Source: Methylocaldum sp002005105 (lineage in GTDB: Bacteria > Pseudomonadota > Gammaproteobacteria > Methylococcales > Methylococcaceae). Taken from it: a DNA stretch of 64,000 bases. The notes below the pieces were generated by a model, which was given only the letters and a program-made list of their open reading frames with translations, searched no databases and was not told the origin of the DNA. Positions 7,811 through 16,198 of this stretch are shown here, in pieces. Location: the NCBI RefSeq assembly GCF_051027545.1, contig NZ_CP194902.1, forward strand, positions 3,410,001 through 3,474,000. The letters run 5' to 3'. The first letter of the stretch is position 1, and every line of letters starts with the position of its first letter. The position numbers and the translations under genes were made by a program.

Positions 7811-8599
7811 ATGAGCGGAAAAATCCTGCTTGCCCTGATCCTTGGTGGCGCCACCGGCGCGGTCGCCGGCTACCTCGGTTCGCTGATGCTGAGCAAGCGC
7901 ATGGCGCTGGTGGGCGGCGCCCTGGGGCATTTGACCTTGCCCGGGATCGCGTTGGCGCTGCTGTACGATTTCGATGTTTCCATCGGTGCGGTCTTGTTCT
8001 TGGGTTTCGGGATGCTTCTTATCTGGTATCTGGAAAGAGTGACCAGGCTGCATCTCGAGGCGCTCACCGCCGTCGTGTTTTCCACGGCTCTTGCGACGGC
8101 TTTTCTGTTTCTGCCGGAGGAAGAAACCGATATCGCACTGCTCGGCGATGTGTCGCGGATAACGGTGACGACCGCTGTGATTACGGTAGCGATAGCTCTG
8201 GGCATTTTTTTCATGGTCCGGCACATCTACTCGAACCTGGTCCTGATCGGCATTTCGTCCGATCTGGCCGGTGCCCAAGGCCTCGATCTCCGCTGGCACA
8301 ACGCGGTCTATCTGATCTGCATCGCATTGACCGTTGCGCTCGGCGTGCGGATCGTGGGTGGACTGATGACCGCCGCTTTACTCGCCATACCGGCCTGCAC
8401 GGCAAGGAACGTCAGCCGGAATCTGGGGCAATACGCCGCCATCAGCGGCGCTGCCGGCGGTCTTTCCGCGCTCGCCGGAATTCTCGCCCACGCAACGATC
8501 AGCGTGCCACCCGGCCCTTCAATCATTCTGGCAAGTGGTTTTTTGTTTCTGGGCTCTGTGTATCTGAAAGTCCGCCGGGAGCGCGCCGATCGAATCTAG
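7811..8599 (+). CDS. Metal ABC transporter permease, ZnuB family (ABC-3)
   Basis: Inner-membrane subunit paired with the ATPase just upstream. The 262 residues are almost entirely hydrophobic, with about eight membrane segments, and show the ABC-3 family pattern: an early SLMLSKRMALVGGALGHLTLPG segment split by glycines and the later LGVRIVGGLMTAALLAIPA. Family members move Zn, Mn or Fe; this sequence alone does not decide. A REP-like repeat starts 14 bases after the stop and separates it from the convergent cyd genes. Confidence 0.9.
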   Translation: MSGKILLALILGGATGAVAGYLGSLMLSKRMALVGGALGHLTLPGIALALLYDFDVSIGAVLFLGFGMLLIWYLERVTRLHLEALTAVVFSTALATAFLFLPEEETDIALLGDVSRITVTTAVITVAIALGIFFMVRHIYSNLVLIGISSDLAGAQGLDLRWHNAVYLICIALTVALGVRIVGGLMTAALLAIPACTARNVSRNLGQYAAISGAAGGLSALAGILAHATISVPPGPSIILASGFLFLGSVYLKVRRERADRI

Positions 8600-8612
8600 T
8601 GCAGTTGCGGCT

Positions 8613-8702
8613 AATGGTAGCCCGGATGAAGTGCGACGCAATCCGGGACGACAGGAGTCGCGTGCTTCTCGTATTTCGCCCGGCGGCCTATGGGCTACCA
8701 TT
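8613..8702. repeat. REP/MITE-like palindromic element
   Basis: A 90-bp element with terminal inverted repeats AATGGTAGCCC (8613-8623) and GGGCTACCATT (8692-8702). Inside, GTAG is followed by CCCGGAT and a matching ATCCGGG about 15 bases on, again GTAG plus hairpin. Similar GTAGCCCGGAT repeats are common in gammaproteobacterial genomes. It sits between convergent genes, where it may also end transcripts, though no T-run is present. Confidence 0.7.
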
Positions 8703-8706
8703 GCCT

Positions 8707-8832
8707 TCACAACAAAGCGACAGCCAGCTTGATGGCATACCCGACCGCGGTGGCCGTTCCGACACCGCCGGCCCACAGCAGAAAGAACCAGGCGAGTTTC
8801 TTCCAGAGCGGTCTTTCGTCCACCGGTTCCAT
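8707..8832 (-). CDS. DUF2474 small membrane protein of the bd-type oxidase
   Basis: A 41-residue protein: a charged start (MEPVDERPLWKKLAW) then a single membrane helix (FFLLWAGGVGTATAVGYAIK) and a short tail. Size, the PLWKKLAWF word and position after cydB match DUF2474, the small subunit found with cyanide-insensitive bd oxidases (counterpart of CydX). Its ATG overlaps the last bases of cydB. It is hidden inside a longer frame extending to 9498 that is not itself a gene. Confidence 0.85.
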   Translation of the reverse strand: MEPVDERPLWKKLAWFFLLWAGGVGTATAVGYAIKLAVALL

Positions 8833-9833
8833 CAGTGATAACCCTCGCCGGCGTGCACCTTGCCGCGAAAAATCCAATAGGCGTAAGCCGTATAGCCGAG
8901 AATGACCGGTAGGAGGATGGCTGCGCCGACCAGCATGAACGCGAGGCTGTTGTCGGGGTTCGCGGCTTCGCGGTAGGTGATGCTCGGCGGAACCAGGTAA
9001 GGGAAAAGGCTTCCGGCGAGCCCCAGGAAGGCCGCGGCGAACAAGCCGAGCGCCAGCAGGAACGGGGTCACGGCTCGCTTGGCCCGCACCGCGCGGTAAA
9101 ACGCGACCGCAAGCAGAGTCGTGGCGATCGGGATGATCCACAGGAATAGAAGCGCTCCAGGTCCGAACCATCGATCCCTGATGGCTTCGTTGACGAACAT
9201 CGTGCCGAAACTGATGAGAACGATGGCGAGAATCGTCGCCAGGCCAAGCGGCTCCTGAAGCTGCCGCATCCGCTCCTGGAGATCGCCGTCCAGCTTGATG
9301 ACCAGCCAGGATGCGCCGAGCAGGGCATAGCCCGTGACCAGTGCGACGCCGCAGAACACGCTGAAAGGACTGAGCCAGTCGAACCAGCCGCCGGCGTAAA
9401 TGCGGTCCTCGATCCGGATGCCCTGAACGAGAGCGCCGACCATCACGCCCTGAAAGAAGGCCGCCGCCGTGGAGCCGCCGATGAAAGCCCAATCCCAATA
9501 TTTCTTGGCGCGCACTGTCCGGAACCGGAATTCGAATGCGACGCCTCTCAGAATCAGGGCGAGCAGCATCGCGATCACCGGCGCGTATAACGCGGTCAGC
9601 ACCAGCGAATAGGCGAGGGGAAAGGCGGCGAACAGGCCCCCGCCGCCCAGGATGAGCCAGGTCTCGTTGCCGTCCCAGACCGGCGCCACGCTGTTCATCA
9701 TCCGGTCGCGCTCTTCCTCGTCGCGTCCCAGGGGGAAAAGAATCCCGACGCCGAGATCGAAGCCGTCCAGAATGGCGTAGGCGAGCAAGGCCACGCCGAT
9801 CAATACGAACCAGATAGTCGGTAGATCGAACAT
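8832..9833 (-). CDS. cydB: Cytochrome bd-type (CIO) quinol oxidase subunit II
   Basis: Subunit II of the terminal quinol oxidase in the inner membrane, 333 residues, a normal length. The start MFDLPTIWFVLIGVALLAYA and DGFDLGVG near residue 24 are diagnostic, followed by PVWDGNETWLILGGG and at least eight membrane segments. AGGAGG precedes ATG at 9833, 12 bases after the cydA stop. The operon order is cydA, cydB, DUF2474. The complex lets cells respire at low oxygen or with cytochrome oxidase inhibited; family knowledge. Confidence 0.96.
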   Translation of the reverse strand: MFDLPTIWFVLIGVALLAYAILDGFDLGVGILFPLGRDEEERDRMMNSVAPVWDGNETWLILGGGGLFAAFPLAYSLVLTALYAPVIAMLLALILRGVAFEFRFRTVRAKKYWDWAFIGGSTAAAFFQGVMVGALVQGIRIEDRIYAGGWFDWLSPFSVFCGVALVTGYALLGASWLVIKLDGDLQERMRQLQEPLGLATILAIVLISFGTMFVNEAIRDRWFGPGALLFLWIIPIATTLLAVAFYRAVRAKRAVTPFLLALGLFAAAFLGLAGSLFPYLVPPSITYREAANPDNSLAFMLVGAAILLPVILGYTAYAYWIFRGKVHAGEGYH

Positions 9834-9845
9834 GATCGGTTCCTC

Positions 9846-11231
9846 CTAATGCGGGCCTTTTTCGAGCGCTGGTCCAGGCATGACGCCGGTCGTCCTCAGA
9901 GGGCCTTTTTCCGTCGGTTTCTCGAGCCCGATATCCGGCGAGCGCTTCATGAGCCGTATCAGATAAAACGAGCCGGCACCGAAAATGATCGTGTATACCA
10001 CGATGAAACCCAGCAGCGACCCGGCGACTCCCGGCGTGCCGATGGGCGATACGGCGTCCCCCGTTCGGAGGAGTCCGTATACCGCAAAGGGTTGGCGACC
10101 CACCTCGGTCACGAACCAGCCGGCCAGGATCGCCACGAACCCCAGCGGCCCCATGGCGACCCCCCAGCGGTGGAACCAGGCCTCATCGAACAAGCGTTTT
10201 CGGAAGAATTGCACGGCGCCGACCAGTCCGAACAGGATCATCAGCACGCCGATTCCGACCATGATCCGGAACGCCCAAAAGACGATAGGTACATTGGGCC
10301 AGTGATCTCTCGGAAAGGCATCGAGCCCGGTGACTTTCGCATCGAGGTCATGTTCGAGGATCAGGCTGGCGAGTTTCGGGATTTCGAGAGTGTATTTCGT
10401 CCGGGCTTCGTCGACATCCGGGATGCCGAACAGAATCAGCGGCGCGCCCTCCCGGCTCTCGAAGTGTCCCTCCATCGCCGCAACTTTTGCCGGCTGGTAT
10501 TCCTTGGTGTTGAGGCCGTGGAGATCGCCCACGATCAGTTGAGTCGGCGCGACCACCGCCGCCATCAGGATCGCCATGACGAACATGACGCGGGCCGGCG
10601 CATTGGTCTTGTCTCTGAGGAGATGCCAGGCGCCGGTCGCGCCGACCACGAGCGCGGTCGTGAGATAGGCCGCGAGCACCATGTGCGTGAAGCGATAGGG
10701 AAAGGACGGATTGAAGATCACGCCGATCCAACTGTCGGGCACATAGCGGCCCGCCTCGAGGTGATACGCCGCCGGCGTTTGCATCCAACTGTTTGCGGAC
10801 AAGATCCAGAACGCCGAAAGCAGCGTGCCGAAGGCGACCAGGAGCGTCGCTGCGAAATGCAGTCTCGGGCCCACGCGGTCGAGTCCGAACAGCATGACGC
10901 CGAGAAAGCCGGCCTCCAGGAAGAACGCCGTCAATACTTCGTAGGCCAGCAAGGGGCCGAGGACCGGGCCGGTCTTTTCCGAGAACGGTCCCCAGTTGGT
11001 TCCGAACTGATAGCTCATTACGATGCCCGACACGACGCCCATGGCGAAGGCCACGGCGAAGACGATCAGCCAGTATTTGTAGAGCTGCAGGAAGACATCC
11101 CGTTTGGTTGCCAGCCAAAGCCCCTCGAGCACGGCGAGATAGCTCGCCAAGCCAATCGTGAACGCCGGAAAGAAGATGTGAAAACTCACCGTGAACGCGA
11201 ACTGAGTTCGCGCGAGGACAAGCGCATCCAT
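9846..11231 (-). CDS. cydA: Cytochrome bd-type (CIO) quinol oxidase subunit I
   Basis: Haem-bearing, quinol-oxidising subunit, 461 residues. Seen are the haem ligand histidine in SFHIFFPAF at residue 18, the proton-channel glutamates in AYEVLTAFFLEAG, a second ligand region RFTHMVLAAY, and GRQPFAVYGLLRTGDA. The periplasmic Q-loop is short compared with the 522-residue E. coli CydA, placing it in the cyanide-insensitive oxidase group. GRQPF replaces the usual GRQPW. AGGAG lies before ATG 11231. First gene of the cydAB-DUF2474 operon. Confidence 0.96.
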   Translation of the reverse strand: MDALVLARTQFAFTVSFHIFFPAFTIGLASYLAVLEGLWLATKRDVFLQLYKYWLIVFAVAFAMGVVSGIVMSYQFGTNWGPFSEKTGPVLGPLLAYEVLTAFFLEAGFLGVMLFGLDRVGPRLHFAATLLVAFGTLLSAFWILSANSWMQTPAAYHLEAGRYVPDSWIGVIFNPSFPYRFTHMVLAAYLTTALVVGATGAWHLLRDKTNAPARVMFVMAILMAAVVAPTQLIVGDLHGLNTKEYQPAKVAAMEGHFESREGAPLILFGIPDVDEARTKYTLEIPKLASLILEHDLDAKVTGLDAFPRDHWPNVPIVFWAFRIMVGIGVLMILFGLVGAVQFFRKRLFDEAWFHRWGVAMGPLGFVAILAGWFVTEVGRQPFAVYGLLRTGDAVSPIGTPGVAGSLLGFIVVYTIIFGAGSFYLIRLMKRSPDIGLEKPTEKGPLRTTGVMPGPALEKGPH

Positions 11232-11354
11232 TGTTACTCTCCTATCGGTGACGAGGCCGGGCCTTCCCTGTTTTGAAATTGGACCGGCGAGAATCGGTGT
11301 CGTTTATGCGACGAACGTCATTTCAGCCTGCGAACGCTGATTCGAGGCTTGGGA

Positions 11355-12080
11355 TCAATCGACATAGGCGGACAAAGCGGCGAACAGGGCGAATCCTCCG
11401 GCGAAGGACGGGGTCGAAATCCATCGGGCGACGCCCGGCTCATCGGCCTGGGGCAGCATGTCTTCCACAGTCGCCAGTAACAGCACGCCAACCAGAAACG
11501 CGAGTGCCGCATGCTCGACCTGGGTGCTCGCGTCGCGTAGCAGCAGATAGCCGATCGCCGCGCCGAAAATCGGCGGAAGAATGAACGAGCCCGAGATGCC
11601 GAGCCGCCGTTTTCGCGGCACCTGACGGTTTCGAAAGTTGCCGATCGCTGCAAACCCGCCGGGAATATTCGCAATCACCTGGCTTAATCCGAGCAGTAAT
11701 CCGAGGCCGCCGGAAACGGCCGAACCCGCGCCAACCATCAGGCCGTCCGTGAGAAGGTCGACCGCCACGGCCAGATAAACCATCCAAGCGCCGGACCGTC
11801 CTGACCGGGAGCCCGTCCAATACCGAAACGCGCGAGCAAGTGCTGCCGAAAACACGGATCCTCCGAGAAACGTCGAAATCAATAGCCACATCGGGATCAC
11901 GGGCAGAATTCGGGGCATGAGATCAATGCTGACTACCGCGATCGCCACACCGGCCGCGCCGTGCAACGCGGCGCCGATGATCCATGGCGGCGCGCGAAGG
12001 CTCTCCGCCAAAAGGCTGCCGACGATGTTTCCGGCGGCGGGTAAGACCGCCACTGCAAGTACCGATAAGAGATCATTCAT
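11355..12080 (-). CDS. ZIP-like integral membrane protein
   Basis: A 241-residue membrane protein with about eight hydrophobic helices. Its architecture recalls ZIP metal transporters: VDLLTDGLMVGAGSAV resembles the metal-binding helix 4 and VIANIPGGFAAIGNF the PEG-type helix 5, with EDMLP late on. The canonical HNxPEG residues are not preserved (aspartates and NIPGG instead), so it may have different specificity or be a ZIP-related protein of another role. It ends about 125 bases from cydA and is probably transcribed separately. Confidence 0.65.
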   Translation of the reverse strand: MNDLLSVLAVAVLPAAGNIVGSLLAESLRAPPWIIGAALHGAAGVAIAVVSIDLMPRILPVIPMWLLISTFLGGSVFSAALARAFRYWTGSRSGRSGAWMVYLAVAVDLLTDGLMVGAGSAVSGGLGLLLGLSQVIANIPGGFAAIGNFRNRQVPRKRRLGISGSFILPPIFGAAIGYLLLRDASTQVEHAALAFLVGVLLLATVEDMLPQADEPGVARWISTPSFAGGFALFAALSAYVD

Positions 12081-12141
12081 CTTCAGACGGGTGAATCGGC
12101 CACGCAGAGGCGGAATCTAGGTCGAGCCGCCCCGGCAGGCT

Positions 12142-12495
12142 TCACTCGCCGGTCGCGGCGGGCTTCACCTGGATATTGTTCTTGACCTCCACGACACCTT
12201 CGACGGTCTTGGCGAGCGTGGCTGCTTTTTCCTTTTCCGCCTCGCTATTGGCCAATCCGCTGAGATAGACGACGCCCTTGATCGTGTCGACATGAATATC
12301 GAGAGCACCGACCACCGGGTCTCGTACATAGGCCGCCTTGATCTTGGTGGTGATGACGGTATCGTCGATGACCGTACCGGTACTGGCCAGAAAGGGACGG
12401 TCTAAAGGGTCGGCAGTGGCAATGTTCCAGATACCTGGGGTAAGAGCCGCAGCGACAGCGGTCAGGAGCGTAAGCGATTTGATGGGGTGAGTCAT
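12142..12495 (-). CDS. Periplasmic BON-domain protein
   Basis: A 117-residue exported protein. A signal peptide (MTHPIKSLTLLTAVAAALTP, cleavage near ATA-DP) precedes one BON domain, residues about 45-112, with the conserved VYLSGLANSEAEKEKAATLA and a final VKNNIQVKP. BON proteins (OsmY-like) bind phospholipid or envelope surfaces under osmotic stress. A longer frame to 13455 is open by chance; ATG 12493-12495 is preceded by AAAGGAGGG, which fixes this start. Neighbour to an L,D-transpeptidase, consistent with an envelope function. Confidence 0.88.
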   Translation of the reverse strand: MTHPIKSLTLLTAVAAALTPGIWNIATADPLDRPFLASTGTVIDDTVITTKIKAAYVRDPVVGALDIHVDTIKGVVYLSGLANSEAEKEKAATLAKTVEGVVEVKNNIQVKPAATGE

Positions 12496-12632
12496 TGCGC
12501 CCTCCTTTGCGCGTGGTAAAGCCGGCTTTTTCCGAATCGGAATCGATGAAGCCTCGATCAGTCGAGGAAGCACGGTTGCACTTTTTGTTTTGACCGAGAA
12601 GGGAGCGGAAAGGTCGCGAGGCGGTTTCCGGT

Positions 12633-13412
12633 TCAGCGCGTGTCTTCGATCTCCGAACGTGCGGCGATGGAAGGATCGCCCCGGATCGCGTCCTTTATGG
12701 ATGAATGAAAGATCTGAATCCGGGTGTTCGTCCGGTGCCGTTTCACGAGGCGAAAGATCTTCGGCATCTGCCGGCGATCGACCCGTACGCAGCCATGGGA
12801 GCGCTTTTTGCCGAGATGTGCCATGGCCCCGTCCGAGGCATCGTGCATGAAGATGCCGTCCACGATTTGAATCGCATGGGTCAGGTATACCGGCCGGTTC
12901 AAGAGTCTGGTCGCGAAATAGGATGGGCGGCGCACCGCCAAGGCACGCGGGGAATAGGTGCCGTCCGGAGTTTTGGTGGCTTTGCCCGGAAGTCCGGTCG
13001 AAACTAGTACCGATTCGAGCCCCTCCACGGCCTCGCCGCCAACATGCACCGACAGGCGTTGGTGGGTCTGATCGATTTGGATGATGACGGGGCTTTTGGG
13101 CTTTGCCGCGTGCTTTGATCCAATCTTGGGCTTCGACGCCTGGCTCTGTTTGTACGGGTCGAGTTCCGGCGGTCGATCGGCGATCAATCGTGGATGCCGT
13201 TTCGGTGCGAAGAGCGCGGCTATCTCCCGGTCCGCCTCCGGGCTCGGGCGATCGGCGATGCGATACGGTATCGGCCGATCGTGTAGATTCCCGCCGTGAC
13301 GGCTCAACGGAGCTTTGGGCGTCTGGAGCGGAAAATCCGTCGGCTCGGGATAAAGCAGCAATGCTGTAAGGTACGGCAAGACGAATGCGATGGTTAACCT
13401 GGTCTTGTCCAT
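12633..13412 (-). CDS. L,D-transpeptidase (YkuD domain)
   Basis: Cell-envelope enzyme forming 3-3 peptidoglycan cross-links or attaching lipoproteins. The 259-residue protein has an N-terminal hydrophobic anchor (residues 5-20), a long basic, proline-rich linker, and a YkuD domain from about residue 105. It carries GIFMHDAS and the catalytic motif SHGCVRVDRRQM with the nucleophilic cysteine near 208. No LysM or peptidoglycan-binding domain is visible. The linker is unusually rich in Arg, Lys and Pro. Confidence 0.9.
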   Translation of the reverse strand: MDKTRLTIAFVLPYLTALLLYPEPTDFPLQTPKAPLSRHGGNLHDRPIPYRIADRPSPEADREIAALFAPKRHPRLIADRPPELDPYKQSQASKPKIGSKHAAKPKSPVIIQIDQTHQRLSVHVGGEAVEGLESVLVSTGLPGKATKTPDGTYSPRALAVRRPSYFATRLLNRPVYLTHAIQIVDGIFMHDASDGAMAHLGKKRSHGCVRVDRRQMPKIFRLVKRHRTNTRIQIFHSSIKDAIRGDPSIAARSEIEDTR

Positions 13413-13495
13413 GACGGGTTTTCGATATCGTCGGCTGATAATGTTTTGACCGCAATAATCGCCTTGATATCTGTCAATTTTCGAGCCAAGTGTAG

Positions 13496-13585
13496 GAGCC
13501 TATTTCAGTAGGCCGTTCGCCCCGGCCTGTCGAAGGGCCTGTCCCGAGCCTGTCGAAGGATTTGGGGACCAACTCAGATAGGCTC
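13496..13585. repeat. MITE-like element with ends like the IS5-family element at 4585
   Basis: A 90-bp segment whose left end GAGCCTATTTCAGTAG matches the IS end at 4585 in 14 of 16 bases. Its right end CAACTCAGATAGGCTC matches the other IS end in 13 of 16. The interior holds repeated CCTGTCGAAGG words. No transposase is present, so it is a likely non-autonomous derivative or solo relic. Confidence 0.55.
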
Positions 13586-13705
13586 CAAGTTCTCTCGAAC
13601 CTGAGGGCAGAAGGATCGTTTTTTCTGAGTGCCCCCTTCTTTTGAGGATCGCGCCGCTTTCCGGCTTTTGGCGCCCTCGCGCAATTTTCGCTCATCCCAT
13701 CGGTC

Positions 13706-13856
13706 CTATTAATCAGGCCCATAAATACCCTCCTGGTATTTCGGGCCGCCGCCCAGGCCGGTACACGCCCGGCCTGGGCTCACGCGGCTTGTCGCCGCGC
13801 CGGGGTATCCCTGCCCCGGATTAACCCGGCCTATATTTATAGGCCGGGTTAATAAC
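13706..13856. repeat. Five-hairpin repeat, copy B1 (second copy at 29929-30080)
   Basis: A 151-bp sequence bounded by CTATTAA and TTAATAAC and composed of five consecutive hairpins. They are: AAATACC with GGTATTT inside an outer GGCCC/GGGCC; GCCCAGGCCGG with its complement; CGCGGC, loop TTGTC; CCGGGGTA, loop TCCC, TGCCCCGG; and a 32-base near-perfect palindrome of 15-bp arms starting TTAACCCGGCC. It differs from copy B2 by two substitutions and one base. It lies 86 bases before the thiamine-diphosphate enzyme start, so it may influence that transcript. Confidence 0.85.
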
Positions 13857-13942
13857 TCGAAAGCATGATCGTCCGCGTGCCGGTCTCGATGATCGGGCGT
13901 CGCGGGCGTGGCCGACAGAGGACCTGGGAAAGGAGGCGACTC

Positions 13943-15733
13943 ATGGCGTACACGGCGAGCGATTTTCTGCTGGATCGGCTTTCGGCTTGGGGCATCCGGC
14001 GCATTTATGGGTATCCAGGCGATGGCATCAACGGCATTCTAGGCGCGCTGGGGCGGGCCGGGGACCGGTTTCAATTCATCCAGGCGCGCCACGAGGAAAT
14101 GACCGCCTTTATGGCCTGCGCCCACGCCAAGTTCACCGGGCAGGTGGGCGTGTGCCTCGCGACCTCGGGACCCGGCGCGATTCATCTTCTGAATGGGCTC
14201 TACGACGCCAAGCTGGACCACCAGCCGGTCCTGGCGATCATCGGGCAACAGGCGCGCGGTGCCCTGGGCGGCGATTATCAACAGGAAGTGGATCTGGTGA
14301 CGCTGTTCAAGGATGTGGCCCACGAATACGTCCACATGGCATCGAGCCCGGACCAGGTTCGGCACTTGGTGGATCGGACGGTGCGCATCGCCGTGTGCGA
14401 GCGGACCGTCACCTGCATCGTTGTTCCCAACGACGTACAGGAACTGGACGCGGTCACCACGCCGCCCCGGAAACACGGCCATATTCTGTCCGGGGTCGGC
14501 TATGCCGCGCCGCGGGTGGTGCCCAAAGAGGAGGATCTGCAAAAGGCGGCGGACGTGCTGAACCAGGGCCAGCGTGTCGCGATGCTGGTGGGCGCGGGCG
14601 CCCTGCATGCGACCGACGAAGTCACCGAAACGGCGGAGATTCTCGGGGCCGGCGTCGCCAAGGCGCTCTTGGGCAAGGCGGCGCTGCCGGACGACCTGCC
14701 TTTCGTCACGGGTTCCATCGGACTCTTGGGTACCCGGCCCAGCTACGAGATGATGCTGAACTGCGATACCCTCCTGATGATCGGTTCGCGCTTTCCTTAT
14801 ACCGAGTTTCTGCCCAAGGAAGGCCAGGCCCGCGGCGTTCAGATCGATCTCGACGGGCGGATGCTGAGCATGCGCTATCCCATGGAAGTTAACCTGGTGG
14901 GCGACAGCGCGGAGACGCTCCGAGCCTTGATCCCGCTGCTGCAACGGAAGACCGATCGCAGCTGGCGAGATTTCATCGAGCGGGAAATCCGGGAGTGGTG
15001 GCAAGTGCTGGAATCCCGCGCCATGAACGCGGCCGATCCCATCAATCCGCAGCGGGTCTTCTGGGAACTGTCGCCGCGCCTTCCCGACAACTGCATCATT
15101 TCCGCCGACTCCGGCTCCGGCACCAACTGGTACGCCCGCGACGTGAAAATCCGCCGCGGCATGATGGCCTCGCTCTCGGGCGGGCTCGCCACCATGGGCT
15201 GCGGCGTGCCCTACGCCATCGCCGCCAAGTTCGCCTACCCCGACCGGGCCGTGATCGCTTTGGTGGGCGACGGGGCCATGCAGATGAACGGTAACGCCGA
15301 ATTGGTGACGGTCGAAAAGTACTGGAAGGAATGGCGCGATCCGCGTTTCATCGTGCTGGTGCTCAATAACCGCGACCTCAACCAGGTGACCTGGGAGCAA
15401 CGGGCCTTGGCGGGCGACCCCAAGTACGAAGCGTCGCAAGATGTGCCCGATTTCCCCTATGCCAGATACGCCGAATCGCTGGGCTTCATGGGGCTCAAGG
15501 TGGACAAGCCGGAGGACATCGCCCCGGCCTGGGAGCGGGCTTTCGCCGCCGACCGGCCGGTGCTCTTGGAAGCGTACACCGATCCCAACGTGCCGCCGCT
15601 GCCGCCGCACATCACCTTCGAGCAGGCCAAGGCTTATCTTTCGGCACTGTTCGGCGGAGACGTGGATGCCTGGGGCATCGTCAAATCCGCCGCGAAGGAA
15701 ATGAAAGCGACGGTTTTGCCGGAGACGGATTGA
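13943..15733 (+). CDS. Thiamine-diphosphate-dependent enzyme, pyruvate oxidase/acetolactate synthase-like
   Basis: A 596-residue ThDP enzyme of the POX/AHAS superfamily. The N-terminal Pyr domain contains catalytic glutamate E51 (QARHEEMTAFMA) and GVCLATSGPGAIHLLNGLYDAK. The PP domain has GDGAMQMNGNAELVTV near residue 440 with the cofactor-binding asparagines. Start 13943 is chosen over upstream in-frame codons because AAAGGAGGC precedes it. PoxB-like quinone-dependent pyruvate dehydrogenase is the closest functional guess; the C-terminus lacks a clear PoxB-type membrane tail. It is followed after 87 bases by the sensory-rhodopsin-transducer homologue. Confidence 0.85.
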   Translation: MAYTASDFLLDRLSAWGIRRIYGYPGDGINGILGALGRAGDRFQFIQARHEEMTAFMACAHAKFTGQVGVCLATSGPGAIHLLNGLYDAKLDHQPVLAIIGQQARGALGGDYQQEVDLVTLFKDVAHEYVHMASSPDQVRHLVDRTVRIAVCERTVTCIVVPNDVQELDAVTTPPRKHGHILSGVGYAAPRVVPKEEDLQKAADVLNQGQRVAMLVGAGALHATDEVTETAEILGAGVAKALLGKAALPDDLPFVTGSIGLLGTRPSYEMMLNCDTLLMIGSRFPYTEFLPKEGQARGVQIDLDGRMLSMRYPMEVNLVGDSAETLRALIPLLQRKTDRSWRDFIEREIREWWQVLESRAMNAADPINPQRVFWELSPRLPDNCIISADSGSGTNWYARDVKIRRGMMASLSGGLATMGCGVPYAIAAKFAYPDRAVIALVGDGAMQMNGNAELVTVEKYWKEWRDPRFIVLVLNNRDLNQVTWEQRALAGDPKYEASQDVPDFPYARYAESLGFMGLKVDKPEDIAPAWERAFAADRPVLLEAYTDPNVPPLPPHITFEQAKAYLSALFGGDVDAWGIVKSAAKEMKATVLPETD

Positions 15734-15820
15734 GCCTGGCCACGGTGCGCCGGCGCCTCGCGGTCAGTATCTTGGAAATGGCGCTTCGACAGTTGCCGGT
15801 TCAGACATGAGGCAAGCACT

Positions 15821-16198
15821 ATGGCGACTTCCATCGGCAAAAAACTCTGGGCCATCGCCGAAGGCTATATCCCGCCGACGAGCGTCGGCGAGGGCCGGGC
15901 GCTCGAGAGTCACGAAACCGTCTGCATGCTCAATGCAGGCGACACGGACGCCCACGTGGCCATCACCATCTTTTTCAGCGACCGCGAACCGGCCGGACCG
16001 TATCGGCTGACCGTGCCGGCTCGGCGCACGCTGCACCTGCGTTTCAACGATCTGGAAGATCCCGAGCCCATCCCCGTGGATACCGACTATGCCAGCATCA
16101 TCGAATCGGATGTACCCATCGTCGTGCAGCACACCCGGCTGGACTCGCGCCAGGCCGAACTCGCGCTGCTGACCACCACGGCTTATTCGGAGGGATGA
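15821..16198 (+). CDS. Anabaena sensory rhodopsin transducer (ASRT) family protein
   Basis: A 125-residue soluble protein. The blocks WAIAEGYIPP, HETVCMLNAGDTDAHVAIT, PYRLTVPARRT, RFNDLEDPEPIP and SDVPIVVQHTRLDSRQAE closely follow the ASRT family. In Anabaena this protein forms a beta-sandwich tetramer bound by a microbial rhodopsin. No rhodopsin or retinal gene is in the window, and many bacterial homologues also lack one, so a light role is not implied; a ligand- or DNA-binding role is possible. Its stop overlaps the start of a lipoprotein gene (ATGA), so the two are coupled. Confidence 0.9.
   Translation: MATSIGKKLWAIAEGYIPPTSVGEGRALESHETVCMLNAGDTDAHVAITIFFSDREPAGPYRLTVPARRTLHLRFNDLEDPEPIPVDTDYASIIESDVPIVVQHTRLDSRQAELALLTTTAYSEG

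Noticed and set aside
9849..11276. 475-codon plus-strand frame opposite cydA
   Set aside because: Exact shadow of the cydA coding sequence; composition dominated by Arg, Glu and His, with no start context.
12142..13455. 437-codon frame as one protein
   Set aside because: Only the last 117 codons (BON protein) have signal peptide and domain. The upstream part is the L,D-transpeptidase gene read in the wrong frame.
14039..15610. 523-codon minus-strand frame opposite the thiamine-diphosphate enzyme
   Set aside because: Shadow frame; the plus strand has all family motifs and a strong ribosome site.
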